Below, piece after piece: positions 9,442 to 19,192 of a stretch of DNA of 64,000 nt; the stretch's first letter is position 1; each line of letters opens with the position of its first letter. A program made the translations under genes and the position numbers. Origin of the DNA: Phycisphaerae bacterium (GTDB taxonomy: Bacteria > Planctomycetota > Phycisphaerae > Phycisphaerales > Phycisphaeraceae); NCBI GenBank assembly GCA_030432595.1, contig JAUIGU010000012.1, forward strand, positions 1-64,000. The letters are read 5' to 3'. The notes under the pieces are model-generated. The model had not been told where the DNA came from, did no database searches, and saw only the letters and a program-made list of their open reading frames with translations.

Positions 9442-10725
9442 ATGCGAAGTGCGTTTTTCAGATCGACCGGATTCCGAGGATGTCTGACGGGAACCCTGCT
9501 GGCAACGCTCGCGTGTTCGACACCGAGTCATGCGCAGAGCGAACCCAACCCGTTGGACCTGTCCGATGGCGAAGCGCCCGCCGACTTCTGGGACTCCTTG
9601 GCGTCGGGCACGATCTCGCTGAACGCCCGGTTCCGCTCGGAATGGGCCGACGTCCGCGGGTTCGAACACTCCTGGGCGAACACGATCCGCACCCGCCTGG
9701 GTTACAAGACGCAGAAGTACGAGGGTTTCCAGGGCTACCTCGAGTTCGAAGACGTCACCGCGATCGAAGAGAACGCCTACAACTCCACGCTCAACGGCCA
9801 GGCGGGCAAGAGCGTCATCGCCGACCCCGAGACCACCGAACTCAACCAGGCCTGGCTCAGCTACGACATCCCGGTCGATGACATCGGCTTGTCCGTCAAA
9901 GGCGGCCGGCAGGTCATCGCGCTCGACGACCAGCGGTTCGTCGGACACGTCGGCTGGCGGCAAGACAACCAGACCTTCGACGCCGCGCGCATCGACACCG
10001 ATCTGGGGATCGAAGGCCTGAGCGCGACCTACGCCTACCTCTGGCAGATCAACCGGATCTTTTCGGACGAGGCAGACTTTGATAGCGAAAGCCACCTCAT
10101 CAATGTCGCCTACGACATCGAAAACGTCGGCAAGCTCACGGGCTTCGCGTACCTACTCGACTTCGACGACTCGGCCGCCAACTCCAGCCAGACCTTCGGT
10201 GTACGCTTGGCCGGCAGCAAGAAGCTCGACGACACGCTGTCGCTTCCGTACCAGGCCAGCGTCGCCTTCCAGGAAGATTACGCCGACAACCCTATCGACT
10301 ACGACACGCTCTACTACATGCTCGACCTGGGCTTAGCCGTCAAGGACGTCGGCACCTTCGGCTCAGGCTACGAGGTGCTCGGGTCGGACGACGGCAACTT
10401 CGCGTTCCGCACGCCGCTTGCCACCGGGCACAAGTTCAACGGCTTCGCCGACGTGTTCCTCGTGACGCCTGCTGACGGCCTCGAAGACTTCTATCTCTAC
10501 TTTAAACCCGCCAACCTCCCGCTCGAACTCAAGGGCATGGTCGCCTACCACTGGTTCTCCGGAAACGACAGCATCTCGTCGTACGGCCAGGAAATCGACG
10601 CGGTCCTTACCCGAAAGATCAACGAGAACATGAGCATCGGCGCCAAGTACGCCTACTTCATCTCCGACGAGCCCGGCTTCGCGGAACGCACGCGTTTGAC
10701 GTTCGACCTCACGATCTCATTCTGA
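9442..10725 (+). CDS. Alginate-export-family-like outer membrane porin
   Basis: 427 residues from the ATG at 9442, with GGAG about 9 nt upstream. The N-terminal signal peptide ends near SHAQSEP. The rest alternates short amphipathic strands with acidic turns (NARFRSEWADVRG, GGRQVIALDDQRFVG, TYAYLWQIN) and ends in LTISF; a terminal Phe is typical of outer-membrane barrels. The pattern resembles the alginate export/porin family, in which the substrate is often unknown. Its position 122 bp behind nasS suggests a nitrate or nitrite porin of the same regulon. That is inference from context; an unrelated sugar porin cannot be excluded. Confidence 0.7.
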   Translation: MRSAFFRSTGFRGCLTGTLLATLACSTPSHAQSEPNPLDLSDGEAPADFWDSLASGTISLNARFRSEWADVRGFEHSWANTIRTRLGYKTQKYEGFQGYLEFEDVTAIEENAYNSTLNGQAGKSVIADPETTELNQAWLSYDIPVDDIGLSVKGGRQVIALDDQRFVGHVGWRQDNQTFDAARIDTDLGIEGLSATYAYLWQINRIFSDEADFDSESHLINVAYDIENVGKLTGFAYLLDFDDSAANSSQTFGVRLAGSKKLDDTLSLPYQASVAFQEDYADNPIDYDTLYYMLDLGLAVKDVGTFGSGYEVLGSDDGNFAFRTPLATGHKFNGFADVFLVTPADGLEDFYLYFKPANLPLELKGMVAYHWFSGNDSISSYGQEIDAVLTRKINENMSIGAKYAYFISDEPGFAERTRLTFDLTISF

Positions 10726-10805
10726 TCAGACGAGCTTTCACGTCCATGAAAACGAACCATCCGCGGCTAGGCGCTCAACCCGAGAGGCATTGCGCTCTGG
10801 TCGGC

Positions 10806-10890
10806 CTACACAGTGCACGGCAGTTCGAGGAGGTGGGCGAGATCGCCGAGGCCTTCCAAACCAGTGATGTCGGCCGGGTGGAACGGGTGA
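10806..10890 (-). pseudogene. Possible 3' remnant of a coding sequence
   Basis: In the 287-bp gap between the porin gene and the ABC permease, the minus strand reads a protein-like tail, FHPADITGLEGLGDLAHLLE, then a stop at 10806-10808. No start or upstream domain remains. It may be the end of a gene lost when the neighbouring sugar transporter locus decayed. Family not recognised. Confidence 0.25.
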
Positions 10891-11012
10891 CTGACTGAGC
10901 CGGCACCCGCGTGCGAATCAATTCCGAAATGATCAAGCCAAAACCCGGGCTACGTCAGGCGGGGTGCGCCGTAGATGCGCAGTCGATGGATTTCACCGTG
11001 CGCCAGTTCGAT

Positions 11013-11936
11013 TCAACCTTTGACCGCCCCGAGTTGGATGCCCTTGACCAACTGTTTCTGCAGCACGACGAACAGCAGGATCATCGGCAAGACCGACAGC
11101 GTGATCGCGGCCATCAGTACGTTGGTTTGCTGGCCTTGCGACGAGTCGAAGAACAAGAGCCCGACCGGCAGGGTGTATTTGTGCGTGCTCTTGAGCATGA
11201 CCAACGGCCAGAAGAAGCTCTGGTAGTTGCCGATGAACGTAAAGATCGTCAGGGTGATCAGGCCCGGGCGGGACAGCGGCAGGATGACGTCCCAGAAAAG
11301 ACGCCACTTGCTGGCGCCGTCGATCTCTGCCGCCTCGTCGAGCGATCGCGGGATCGAGAGCATGAACTGTCTGAGCAGGAACGTCCCGAACGCGCTGAAC
11401 GCCGCGGGGAGCACCAGGCCGGCGTAGGTATCGACCAGCCCGAGCGAGATCATGATCTGGTAGTTGGGGATCATCATCACCAGGCCGGGCAGCATCATCG
11501 TGCTCAGGTACATCAGGAAGACTTTGTCCCGGCCCGCCCATTCGAGCCTCGCGAAGCTGAACGCCGCCAGCGAACTCGTGAGGACCTGCAACAGCGTGAC
11601 CGCGAACGCCACGAGCAAGCTGTTCCAATACCACCGGCCGTACTGCAGCCCGCGGTATTGGATGTCGCCCTCGACGCCGACGCCGAACAGCACCTGATAG
11701 TTCTCCCACAGCCAGCGTGTCGGGAGCCAGCTCTCGGCGTCCACCTCGACCAGCGGCATGAAGCTGGTCAGGACCATCCACACAAAGGGCAGCACGAGCG
11801 TCAGCGCCGCGAGGGTCAGCACCAGATGCAAGGCCGACGCGCCCAGGAGCTTGTCGAGACGCGAAGGTTCCCTGTACTCGGCGAGGCGACGCGTTCCCCC
11901 GCCGTTGGGATTTGGCGGGGTTTCAGTCGTTGACAT
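11013..11936 (-). CDS. Carbohydrate ABC transporter permease, MalG type
   Basis: 307 residues. Six membrane segments are visible, the first at about 36-58. The cytoplasmic EAA motif reads EAAEIDGASKWRLFWDVILP, as in the MalG/LacG family. It would form the channel with a MalF-type partner; the partner gene overlaps its start by 14 nt but is truncated. No solute-binding protein or ATPase gene is nearby. It may still work with another partner, but the context suggests a decaying transporter. The sugar is unknown; the divergent LacI gene and downstream glycosidase suggest an oligosaccharide. Confidence 0.85.
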   Translation of the reverse strand: MSTTETPPNPNGGGTRRLAEYREPSRLDKLLGASALHLVLTLAALTLVLPFVWMVLTSFMPLVEVDAESWLPTRWLWENYQVLFGVGVEGDIQYRGLQYGRWYWNSLLVAFAVTLLQVLTSSLAAFSFARLEWAGRDKVFLMYLSTMMLPGLVMMIPNYQIMISLGLVDTYAGLVLPAAFSAFGTFLLRQFMLSIPRSLDEAAEIDGASKWRLFWDVILPLSRPGLITLTIFTFIGNYQSFFWPLVMLKSTHKYTLPVGLLFFDSSQGQQTNVLMAAITLSVLPMILLFVVLQKQLVKGIQLGAVKG

Positions 11937-12483
11937 ACCGGTTCCCGAACTTCCAGTTGAACAGCGTGACGGCCAGGACCAGCGCGAAGAGGGTCCACGT
12001 CACCGCGGACGCGTAGCCGAGACGTCCGAGCTCGAAGGCTTGCTGGTAGATGTAGAACGACAGCACGGACGTGGACTCGCGCGGCCCGCCGTTGGTCATG
12101 GTCTTGACCATCTCGAACCCGCCCTGCAGTCCTCCGATGACGCTCATGACGACGATGAAGAACGTGACGGGGGCGAGCTGCGGCCAGGTGATGTTCCAGA
12201 ACTTGCCGAACCGGCCGGCGCCGTCGATGTCCGCGGCTTCGTACAGCTCGCCGGGCACGTTGCTCAGGCCCGCCAGGTAAAGCAGCATGTTGTTGGAGCC
12301 GACCGCCGCCCAGAAGCCCATGAGCATGAGCGACGGCTTGGCCCAGTTGGCGTCGGTGATCCACTCGGGGGGTTGCAGCCCGCCGTCCGCAGCCGCCATC
12401 GCCGGCAGCGCGTTGATGACTCGGCTGAACCCCAGCAAGACGAAGAGGCCGACCATCGCGACGGCCGAGCCAAGCTCGGGCAC
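11923..12483 (-). pseudogene. 5'-truncated carbohydrate ABC permease, MalF type
   Basis: An open frame of 186 residues covers only the C-terminal part of a MalF-type permease: ANWAKPSLMLMGFWAAVGSN, the EAA-like YEAADIDGAGRFGKFWNITW, and the closing NWKFGNRYVND. Such permeases usually have about 290 residues, so the first membrane segments are missing. An in-frame TGA lies four codons before the GTG at 12483, and no other frame further upstream encodes membrane segments. Without the N-terminal part it is probably non-functional. It overlaps the MalG-type gene as in an intact operon, so the loss looks recent. Confidence 0.7.
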
Positions 12484-12825
12484 CTGGAAGATTCAACGCG
12501 GCTAACTGATCGGGCTCGTCAAAGTCGAAGCGCCTGAGACGCTTGTTAACGCGGGTATCGGAAGCATCCGAAACGACCACCATCCACCGGAAACCGGACC
12601 TCGACGCACGCATTTACCCGAAACATCATCGTTGTTTCACTTGTTTCATAGTCAGCGAGGGCGAACCTTATATGCCACTAAATCCACATTATCGAACATT
12701 ATTCCGCCGTTTTCGAAAACGCCTCCGATGAAAAGGGTTGACATTGTTCCGAAGATATGTAAACTTGTTTCTGAAATAGTACTCTCTTGGTTCACGTTTC
12801 CTTTGACCCCCTGATCCGAATCGAT
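12484..12825. promoter_or_regulatory. Divergent intergenic region of the LacI locus with operator candidate
   Basis: This 342-bp gap is clearly AT-richer than its surroundings. It contains a perfect 14-bp palindrome with central CG, CGTTTTCGAAAACG (12708-12721), the form of LacI-family operators, about 105 bp before the lacI-type start. A TTGACA hexamer lies at 12738-12743, but I see no convincing -10 box at normal spacing. Transfer or deletion may have brought this promoter next to the truncated permease. Confidence 0.45.
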
Positions 12826-13917
12826 ATGGCCACCGTCCGTGACATCGCGCGATCTGTCGGCGTCTCGCCCGCCACGGTGTCCCGATCCCTGAACCAGACC
12901 GGTGTCGTGAGCAAAGACATCCGGGACCAAGTCCTGGCTGAGGCCAAGCGCATGGGCTATCCGACCAAACGCAAACGCTCTCGCCCGGCCGACACGGTCG
13001 CCCCGCCGGGCATGATCGGAGCATTGTTCTTCAATGCCTCGTCGGGAATGCCGTACAGCGGCTACGACGCCAGCGTCTGGGGCGGGGTCACTCGGGCGGC
13101 GATCTCGCTCAAGTACGGCGTGTCGGTGGTGGACCCGCAGGCGCGGGAGTCGGGCGAATCGTTCCGAGACTTTGCCCGACGCATCGGCGTGGCGGGGCTC
13201 ATCCTGCGAGTCGATGAAGGCAGCCGGCATCGTTGCGAGCAGATTGCCGAGGAGGGCGTGCCGCACGTGGTCATCGCCGACCGGTTTGATGGCGACTCGA
13301 TTAACTACGTCTACTGCAACAGCTACGACGCCAGCTACGCGGCGATCGAACACCTGATCGGCCTGGGACACACACGCATCGGGGTCGGTCACAACCACGT
13401 TCTTGACACCGACCACCACGATCGGCTGCGCGCGTACCGCCAAGCGTTGCAGGACCACGGCCTCGAGTTCGATCCGCAACTCGTGCTGCCCGCGGCGGTC
13501 GACCTGCGCGGCGGGGCGTCGGCGTTCAACCGGCTCATGTCGATGCCCGAGCCGCCGACCGCGATGTTCTTCACCGATCCGCAGATGACGGTGACCGCGC
13601 TGCGGCGCAGTCTCGAGGTCGGCATCCGCGTGCCCGAGGAACTCTCGATCGTGGGCGTCGACGACGACCAACTCCGCGAGATGACGTTCCCGGTGTACAC
13701 GGCCGTGTGCCAACGGGCGGAGCAGCTCGGATACGAGGCGTCGCTGTGGCTGTGCCGTCAGGTCGCGGGACTCAGCGGCGGGCAAGGATCGCACGGCCCG
13801 GCCGCGAAGCTGCAGCGTCAGGTCGACGCGGTGCTCGAGGTCAACCAGACCACGGCCCCGCCGCCCAAAGCGCCCGGTCGGATCTCGCCCGCCGGCAACC
13901 GTCTGGACACCGTTTGA
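12826..13917 (+). CDS. LacI-family transcriptional regulator
   Basis: 363 residues from the ATG at 12826. The first 20 or so residues are the LacI helix-turn-helix ([20 protein letters not shown]) followed by a hinge ending near GYPTKRKR. Residues about 65-340 form the sugar-binding PBP-like domain ([40 protein letters not shown]). The tail is Pro-rich and disordered-looking. It probably represses the adjacent divergent transporter remnant and the downstream pseudopilin, PEP-CTERM and GH30 genes in response to a sugar. The 14-bp palindrome upstream is the likely operator. Confidence 0.9.
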   Translation: MATVRDIARSVGVSPATVSRSLNQTGVVSKDIRDQVLAEAKRMGYPTKRKRSRPADTVAPPGMIGALFFNASSGMPYSGYDASVWGGVTRAAISLKYGVSVVDPQARESGESFRDFARRIGVAGLILRVDEGSRHRCEQIAEEGVPHVVIADRFDGDSINYVYCNSYDASYAAIEHLIGLGHTRIGVGHNHVLDTDHHDRLRAYRQALQDHGLEFDPQLVLPAAVDLRGGASAFNRLMSMPEPPTAMFFTDPQMTVTALRRSLEVGIRVPEELSIVGVDDDQLREMTFPVYTAVCQRAEQLGYEASLWLCRQVAGLSGGQGSHGPAAKLQRQVDAVLEVNQTTAPPPKAPGRISPAGNRLDTV

Positions 13918-13954
13918 TTCAAGGTTTCGAATTCCCTCTGGCGAATCCCTGCGG

Positions 13955-14713
13955 ATGTGTACGAAGTCCCGTCCAACCCGCCGAGCCGAGTCTGCCGGCT
14001 TTACGCTGATCGAACTGCTCGTGGTGATCAGCATCATCGCGCTGCTGATCGGCATTTTGCTGCCGGCGCTGGGCGCGGCGCGAGAGACCGGCCGCAAGAT
14101 CGCCTGCGCGTCGAACGTGCGGCAAGAAACCCTGGCCGTGCTGGCATACGCCTCGGACAACCGGGACCACTTCCCGCTCGCGGCGTCGTACGCGCCGGAA
14201 CTCGGCCTGGTCGCCGGCCGGGACATGCCGGATGACCCGTTCATCCACCACATCCTTATCCCGTATATCGGCGGCGACAAAGGGACCGGCGAGTACACGC
14301 GCACCTTTCGCTGCCCGTCGCGCGAGGCGTTGGGCGGCGTGCCGACGTTCCCCGAATTGACCGACGAGATCCATACCCACTACCGGTACAACTGGGGTGC
14401 CGCGTATTACCGCCTGACCGTCCGCGAGAAGATGTTGCCGGCACCACAAATCGAAAGCCTCAAGACCGGCGACGTCACCAACGCCACCGAAGCGTTGCTG
14501 CTTTACGACACGGCCTTTCGCGATTGGGCCGAAGACGACTTTCCGCATGTCGGCGGCGGGGGCCGGGCCATCAACAACAGCTACGTCGATGGCCACGGCG
14601 GCACGGTTGGCTACGACGACTACGCCGAGCAGACCGCGCGGTTTACCTCGTTTAACGCCGCGTGGGCAAACCCGTTTTTCCAAACCGGTTGGCCTTACCC
14701 GCCGTTACCCTAA
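13955..14713 (+). CDS. Type II secretion pseudopilin-like protein (prepilin N-terminus)
   Basis: 252 residues. The N-terminus has a short basic leader and the prepilin peptidase site with hydrophobic helix ([20 protein letters not shown]). The soluble part follows and ends with [12 protein letters not shown], the VDGH variant of the H-x-DG motif common in planctomycete pseudopilins. By family knowledge it would be cleaved after Gly, methylated at Phe and anchored in the inner membrane, in a type II secretion-like pseudopilus or similar. It follows the LacI gene by 37 bp and precedes secreted glycan-related proteins, a common arrangement in this group. Its exact role is unknown. Confidence 0.82.
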   Translation: MCTKSRPTRRAESAGFTLIELLVVISIIALLIGILLPALGAARETGRKIACASNVRQETLAVLAYASDNRDHFPLAASYAPELGLVAGRDMPDDPFIHHILIPYIGGDKGTGEYTRTFRCPSREALGGVPTFPELTDEIHTHYRYNWGAAYYRLTVREKMLPAPQIESLKTGDVTNATEALLLYDTAFRDWAEDDFPHVGGGGRAINNSYVDGHGGTVGYDDYAEQTARFTSFNAAWANPFFQTGWPYPPLP

Positions 14714-14774
14714 AGGTTGAATGACTTTTCCGTGCTTATCCGTCTTTGTTGACCCACACTGGAGGACTTAAGAC

Positions 14775-15383
14775 ATGTCTCGCTTTCTAGTTTTTTCTTT
14801 GATGTTCGGAATGGCGGTCGCGCTGCCGATGCACACCTCGGCGGAGCTATTGACCAACCCTGAGTTCGAGGACACCGGCGGCGGTGTCGGCGAGGGCTGG
14901 GGCAGCTTCGGCGCAGCCGGGTTTAACGATTTCTTCGGCGGCAACGGCCACGCGAGCCTGTTCATGGACAACCCCGGGAACTTCGGCGGCGTGTTCCAGA
15001 CCGGCATCGCCGCCACGCCCGGCACCGAGTACGCGTTCAAGCTGGTTGACGTCCGCATCGAAGAGAACGCCGCGGCCAACCTGCGCTTCGGGCTTGAGTA
15101 CTACCAGGGCGACGACACCACCGCCGCCGGGCCGTTCGACATCGTGCCCATCTCGCTGAGCCCGACCGGTGACGGACTGATGTTCACAATGTCCGGCGTC
15201 GCGCCGGCGGGGACGGCGTTCGTCCGGCCGATCGTACAGTTCGACGACGTAACCTCGACCGCCAGCGGCCAGGAGAACGCATTCATATTTGCGGCCTCGC
15301 TGACCGTTGTGCCCGAGCCGGTGTCCGCGATACTCGCCGGGCTGGGCGGCGTGATGTTGCTCCGTCGGCGAGCGTACGACTGA
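14775..15383 (+). CDS. PEP-CTERM protein with one beta-sandwich-like domain
   Basis: 202 residues: signal peptide (to about HTSA), one extracellular domain of about 150 residues, and a C-terminal PEP-CTERM tail (VPEPVSAILAGLGGVMLLRR). GGAGG lies 10 nt before the ATG. The domain starts LLTNPEFED, contains GNGHASLF and a TPGTEY turn, and resembles carbohydrate-binding jelly-roll modules. It is clearly homologous to both domains of the next protein. The tail marks it for an exosortase-type system that places proteins at the cell surface or matrix. A glycan-binding role is inferred. Confidence 0.78.
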   Translation: MSRFLVFSLMFGMAVALPMHTSAELLTNPEFEDTGGGVGEGWGSFGAAGFNDFFGGNGHASLFMDNPGNFGGVFQTGIAATPGTEYAFKLVDVRIEENAAANLRFGLEYYQGDDTTAAGPFDIVPISLSPTGDGLMFTMSGVAPAGTAFVRPIVQFDDVTSTASGQENAFIFAASLTVVPEPVSAILAGLGGVMLLRRRAYD

Positions 15384-15492
15384 CCTTGCGACCTCCGCGG
15401 CGTGCCGGGCCAACGCCCCGCCGCCGCTTTTTGTTCGCCCTGTTCACGATGTGTCGGCCGCCAAGCTCGCGGCGACCCGAAGGAGAATTGAC

Positions 15493-16881
15493 ATGCTTGC
15501 TTGCCTGCGGACCCCCGGTTTCCGTTCGTCGCGTTGGCTCGTCCCGCTGGTCGTTTGTGCGTCGGCCACACCGGCGTCGGCCGTGGACAACCTGCTGACC
15601 AACCGCGGTTTCGAAGACACGACCGAACCCGCCGACGGTATCTTCGGCGACGGGTGGGGCGCGTTCGGCGCGGCCGACTTCAACGCGTTCTTCGGCGCCA
15701 ACGGCCACGCCAGCCTCTTCCCCGATCAGCCCGAGAACACCGGCGGGATTTTCCAAGCCGGCATCACCGCCACGCCGGGCGCAACCTACCAGTTCGACCT
15801 GCTCAATACGCGCATCGAAGCGAACTTCGACGCCGACTTGCGTTTCGGCCTGGAGTTCTATCTCTCTGATGACACCACGAAGATCGCCGAGACGCTTGCC
15901 CCTATCGACGCAGACACCCGGCTCGCGCTGCCCAACGTCGACGGCGACGGCGGGGTCAACGCCGCCGTGTTCAGCATGAAGGGCACGGCACCCAGCGGCG
16001 CTGCGTTCGTCCGGCCCATCGTGCTGTACGACAACGTCCAGTCCACCGCGAGCAGCCAGGAGAACGTGTTTGTCTTTGACTCGTTCCTCTCCGAAGTCCC
16101 GACGCCGGGCGGCAACCTGCTCAAGAATCCGGGTTTCGAAGACATCGACGGTGACGGCAACCTGGGGAACACCTGGGGAAGCTTCGGCACCACCGGGTTC
16201 AATGATTTTTTCACCGGCAACGGCCACGCGAGCCTCTTCGCCGACACCGTCGGCAACGCGGGCGGGCTCTTCCAGCAGGCGATCCTCGCCACGCCGGGGA
16301 CCGAGTACACGTTCGAGCTCACCGATGTCCGCATCGAAGACAACTGGGACGCCGATCTGACTTTCGGCCTGGAGTTCTACGGCGGCGACGACTTCAACAA
16401 GCTCGGCGAATCGCTCGTCGTCGCCGACACCAGCACACCCGGCGACGGGCTGTCCTTCGACGTGAGCGGCACCGCACCGGCGGGCACCGTGTACGTCCGG
16501 CCGGTCGTCTTGTTCGACAACGTCAACGGCGCGTACCTCGAACAGCCCCTGGCGAACCTGTTCATCTTCGACGCGTCGTTGAGCGAAGCCGTGACCGGGA
16601 TCGTTGGCGACTACGACGCCTCCGGGCAGGTCGAACAGGCCGACCTGGACTTTGTGCTACAAAACTGGGGCGACACTGATGTGTCGGACGTGACCGGTTG
16701 GGTCAACTTCCCGAACGGCGACCCGTTCGACGGTTTGGTCGATCAGAACGAACTCGACGGCGTGCTGCTGAACTGGGGCGACACGACGGTGCCCGAATTC
16801 AGCGGCGCCACTGTGCCCGAGCCATCGGCATGGGTGGCGCTGAGTGCGGGGTTGTTCTGCCGACGGTGGCGACGGGGGTGA
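15493..16881 (+). CDS. PEP-CTERM protein with duplicated beta-sandwich domain and dockerin-like module
   Basis: 462 residues from the ATG at 15493, with AGGAG upstream. Order: signal peptide; domain 1 (from LLTNRGFEDT); domain 2 (from LLKNPGFEDI); a dockerin-like segment with EF-hand-type loop DYDASGQVEQAD and a second partial repeat (DGLVDQNELDGVLLNWGD); then VPEPSAWVALSAGLFCRRWR as PEP-CTERM tail. The two domains are alike and both match the preceding protein, so a tandem duplication occurred. It is probably a surface protein binding glycans. Enzymatic motifs are not evident. Confidence 0.78.
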   Translation: MLACLRTPGFRSSRWLVPLVVCASATPASAVDNLLTNRGFEDTTEPADGIFGDGWGAFGAADFNAFFGANGHASLFPDQPENTGGIFQAGITATPGATYQFDLLNTRIEANFDADLRFGLEFYLSDDTTKIAETLAPIDADTRLALPNVDGDGGVNAAVFSMKGTAPSGAAFVRPIVLYDNVQSTASSQENVFVFDSFLSEVPTPGGNLLKNPGFEDIDGDGNLGNTWGSFGTTGFNDFFTGNGHASLFADTVGNAGGLFQQAILATPGTEYTFELTDVRIEDNWDADLTFGLEFYGGDDFNKLGESLVVADTSTPGDGLSFDVSGTAPAGTVYVRPVVLFDNVNGAYLEQPLANLFIFDASLSEAVTGIVGDYDASGQVEQADLDFVLQNWGDTDVSDVTGWVNFPNGDPFDGLVDQNELDGVLLNWGDTTVPEFSGATVPEPSAWVALSAGLFCRRWRRG

Positions 16882-16914
16882 GGTCTGTTTTCGGAACGGA
16901 CGCCGCGTGCCACG

Positions 16915-18723
16915 GTGTTGTCTGGTGGAGTTCGTCGTTTGATTCTGTTCAGTGGGTCATTTCGAAGAGTCTCGAAGCCACTTCGCCGGCGCGCGGCCGT
17001 CGTGGTCCTGCTGGGGATGGTTGCCGTCGTCCCGAGACCGGTCTACGCGGTCGAGGTTTGGTTGACGCGCGGTGATGGCGTAAGCCTGCTGGAACCGCGG
17101 ACTTCACCCTCCTTCGAGCCGGGCTCGGGCACGCACAACACGAAGATCAACATCGACCCGGGCGCGACGTACCAAACCATTGACGGATTCGGCGCCGCCG
17201 TGACCGATTCGTCCGCGTGGCTGATCCAGAACGAGCTATCGACCGCGCAGCGCGACACGCTGATGGCCGACCTGTTCAGCCGCGACACCGGCATCGGGCT
17301 CAGCTACGTCCGCGTGCCGATGGGCGCATCCGACTTCGCGTTGTCACCCTACACCTACAACGACCTGCCGGCCGGGCAGACCGACCCGACGCTGTCGCAA
17401 TTCTCGATCGACCACGACCGCGCCGACATCATTCCGACGCTGCAACAGGCGCGGACACTCAACCCGCAGCTGAAGCTCATGGCGTCGCCGTGGTCGCCGC
17501 CGGCGTGGATGAAGACCAACGGATCACTCAACGGGGGCGCGCTCAAGACCGAGTTCTACGACGCCTACGCCGACTACTTCGTCAAGTTTGTTCAAGCATA
17601 TGGTGCCGAGAACCTGCCGATCAGTTCTGTCACGCCGCAGAACGAACCGCTGAACCCCACACCGAACTACCCGTCGATGTCGATGTCGACGTTCGAGCAG
17701 AGCACGTTCGTCGGCGACCACCTCGGTCCGGCCCTGGCCGAGGCAGGGCTGGACACCAAGATCTTTGCCTTCGATCACAACTGGGCGGATTGGTCCTACC
17801 CCGTGGTGGTCAACAACGACCCCGAAGCGGCGCAATACGTAGACGGCGCCGCGTTCCACGGATACGAAGGCACCGTCGATCAGCAGAGCAACTACCACGA
17901 CTTCTTCCCGCAGCAAGAGGTGCACTACACCGAGATCACCGGCGGCAGCTTCGCCACCGACTTCGCGAGCAACCTCGTCTACAGCGTCCGCACCTCGCTG
18001 ATCGGCGCGACGCGCAACTGGGCGCAATCGTCGATCTACTGGAACGTCGCGCTCGACCCCGACGGCGACCCGCACCTGCCCGGCGGCTGCGACGTCTGCC
18101 GCGGTATGGTCACCATCGACACCTCCACCGGAGACGTCACCCGTGAGGTCGAGTACTACGCCTACGGCCAGATCAGTAAGTTCGTTGAACCCGGCGCAAC
18201 CCGTATCGACTCCGACACGATCGAGGGCGTCATCGAAACCGTCGCCTTCCGTAACCCCGACGGCGAGGAAGTCCTGGTGGCGCTCAACCCCAGCGCTTCG
18301 TCCCGCTGGTTCAACGTCGTGCGGAACGACGAATCGTTTGCCTACCGTCTGACCGGGCGCTCAGTCGTCACTTTTGTTTGGGAGACGCTCGCCGCCGTTG
18401 CCGGGGACTACAACGGCAACGGGCAGGTCGAACAGGCGGACCTCGACTTGGTCCTCCAGAACTGGGGGGCCCCCGCCGAATCGATCCCGGTCGGCTGGGC
18501 CGAGCAGCGCCCATCGGACGGCATCGTGGACCAGACCGAACTGGACGCGGTGCTACAGAATTGGGGCATGGTTGCAGCCCCGGTTAATCGACCCGCCTCT
18601 GTGCCCGAACCATTGGCGTTCAATATTCTTGCGGTGGGGCTGTGGCTGCAACGGCATCGAGCCTCATCGACGACCCGCCGGAATGTCGTTCTCGGTCGAT
18701 TCCATGCACCGCCCAACCCGTGA
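16915..18723 (+). CDS. Secreted GH30-family glycoside hydrolase with dockerin-like module and PEP-CTERM tail
   Basis: 602 residues from a GTG 33 nt after the previous stop; the start is not certain. After a signal peptide (to about VYA) comes a GH30 catalytic domain: TIDGFGAAVTDSSAW, SPWSPPAWMK, acid/base candidate E244 in TPQNEPLNP and nucleophile candidate E340 in HYTEITGG. A beta-domain follows, then a dockerin-like loop (DYNGNGQVEQAD) and a PEP-CTERM-like helix (VPEPLAFNILAVGLWLQRHR) with about 20 unusual extra residues. GH30 enzymes include glucosylceramidases, beta-1,6-glucanases and xylanases; the substrate cannot be told here. Confidence 0.85.
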   Translation: MLSGGVRRLILFSGSFRRVSKPLRRRAAVVVLLGMVAVVPRPVYAVEVWLTRGDGVSLLEPRTSPSFEPGSGTHNTKINIDPGATYQTIDGFGAAVTDSSAWLIQNELSTAQRDTLMADLFSRDTGIGLSYVRVPMGASDFALSPYTYNDLPAGQTDPTLSQFSIDHDRADIIPTLQQARTLNPQLKLMASPWSPPAWMKTNGSLNGGALKTEFYDAYADYFVKFVQAYGAENLPISSVTPQNEPLNPTPNYPSMSMSTFEQSTFVGDHLGPALAEAGLDTKIFAFDHNWADWSYPVVVNNDPEAAQYVDGAAFHGYEGTVDQQSNYHDFFPQQEVHYTEITGGSFATDFASNLVYSVRTSLIGATRNWAQSSIYWNVALDPDGDPHLPGGCDVCRGMVTIDTSTGDVTREVEYYAYGQISKFVEPGATRIDSDTIEGVIETVAFRNPDGEEVLVALNPSASSRWFNVVRNDESFAYRLTGRSVVTFVWETLAAVAGDYNGNGQVEQADLDLVLQNWGAPAESIPVGWAEQRPSDGIVDQTELDAVLQNWGMVAAPVNRPASVPEPLAFNILAVGLWLQRHRASSTTRRNVVLGRFHAPPNP

Positions 18724-19192
18724 CGCGAAAGACCCTGCGGGCAGAATGAGAAACCAGCAACGACACAACAACCTCGGCGTTCCACACATGACCATGCGAC
18801 TCCATGCCGACTGATGCCGGACGAGTCTTGGCACTTGGGCAGCACCCTTTGCCCACACGTATCTTTGTGTTCTCCTAAAACCGGTAGCCAACAGCGCTGA
18901 CCCATAGAAAAACGGGCCCATGACCTTCGGGCACGACGGCATACTTCACGAACACATGTCCGTGCAGATGATGACGACGAAAAGCCTTTACGGCTACGGG
19001 TCTACATCAAACACGCTTGACGACATCAACTCGGTGGCAGCCCCAAGGTCGCCGTTCTGGACCGGCCTGATAAAGCCCATTCAAACCGCGAAGTTGCGGC
19101 GGCGGGGTCTCTGTACACACGCCGTCCGAAGCGCCATATCGGGTTCTGAGTGGCCTAATTATGCCGTCATTGACAGCGCATCTTCGCCATCG
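18724..19192. other. Intergenic gap with degenerate repeat segment
   Basis: This 469-bp gap lies between converging genes. No supported gene is present. The segment 18921-18980 is about 77% identical to 24627-24686 (shared GGCATACTTCAC core). Read on the minus strand both give a similar peptide around VKYA..PEGH or VKYAGAAEGH, so they look like remnants of related coding DNA. Confidence 0.45.

Noticed and set aside
10911-11933. Long open frame opposite the MalG-type permease
   Set aside because: Gln/Arg/Asp-rich translation with no motif, fully antisense to a clear permease; typical shadow of GC-rich coding DNA.
12738-12766. TTGACA as -35 of a lacI promoter
   Set aside because: No acceptable -10 at 16-18 bp; kept only as a remark in the regulatory feature.
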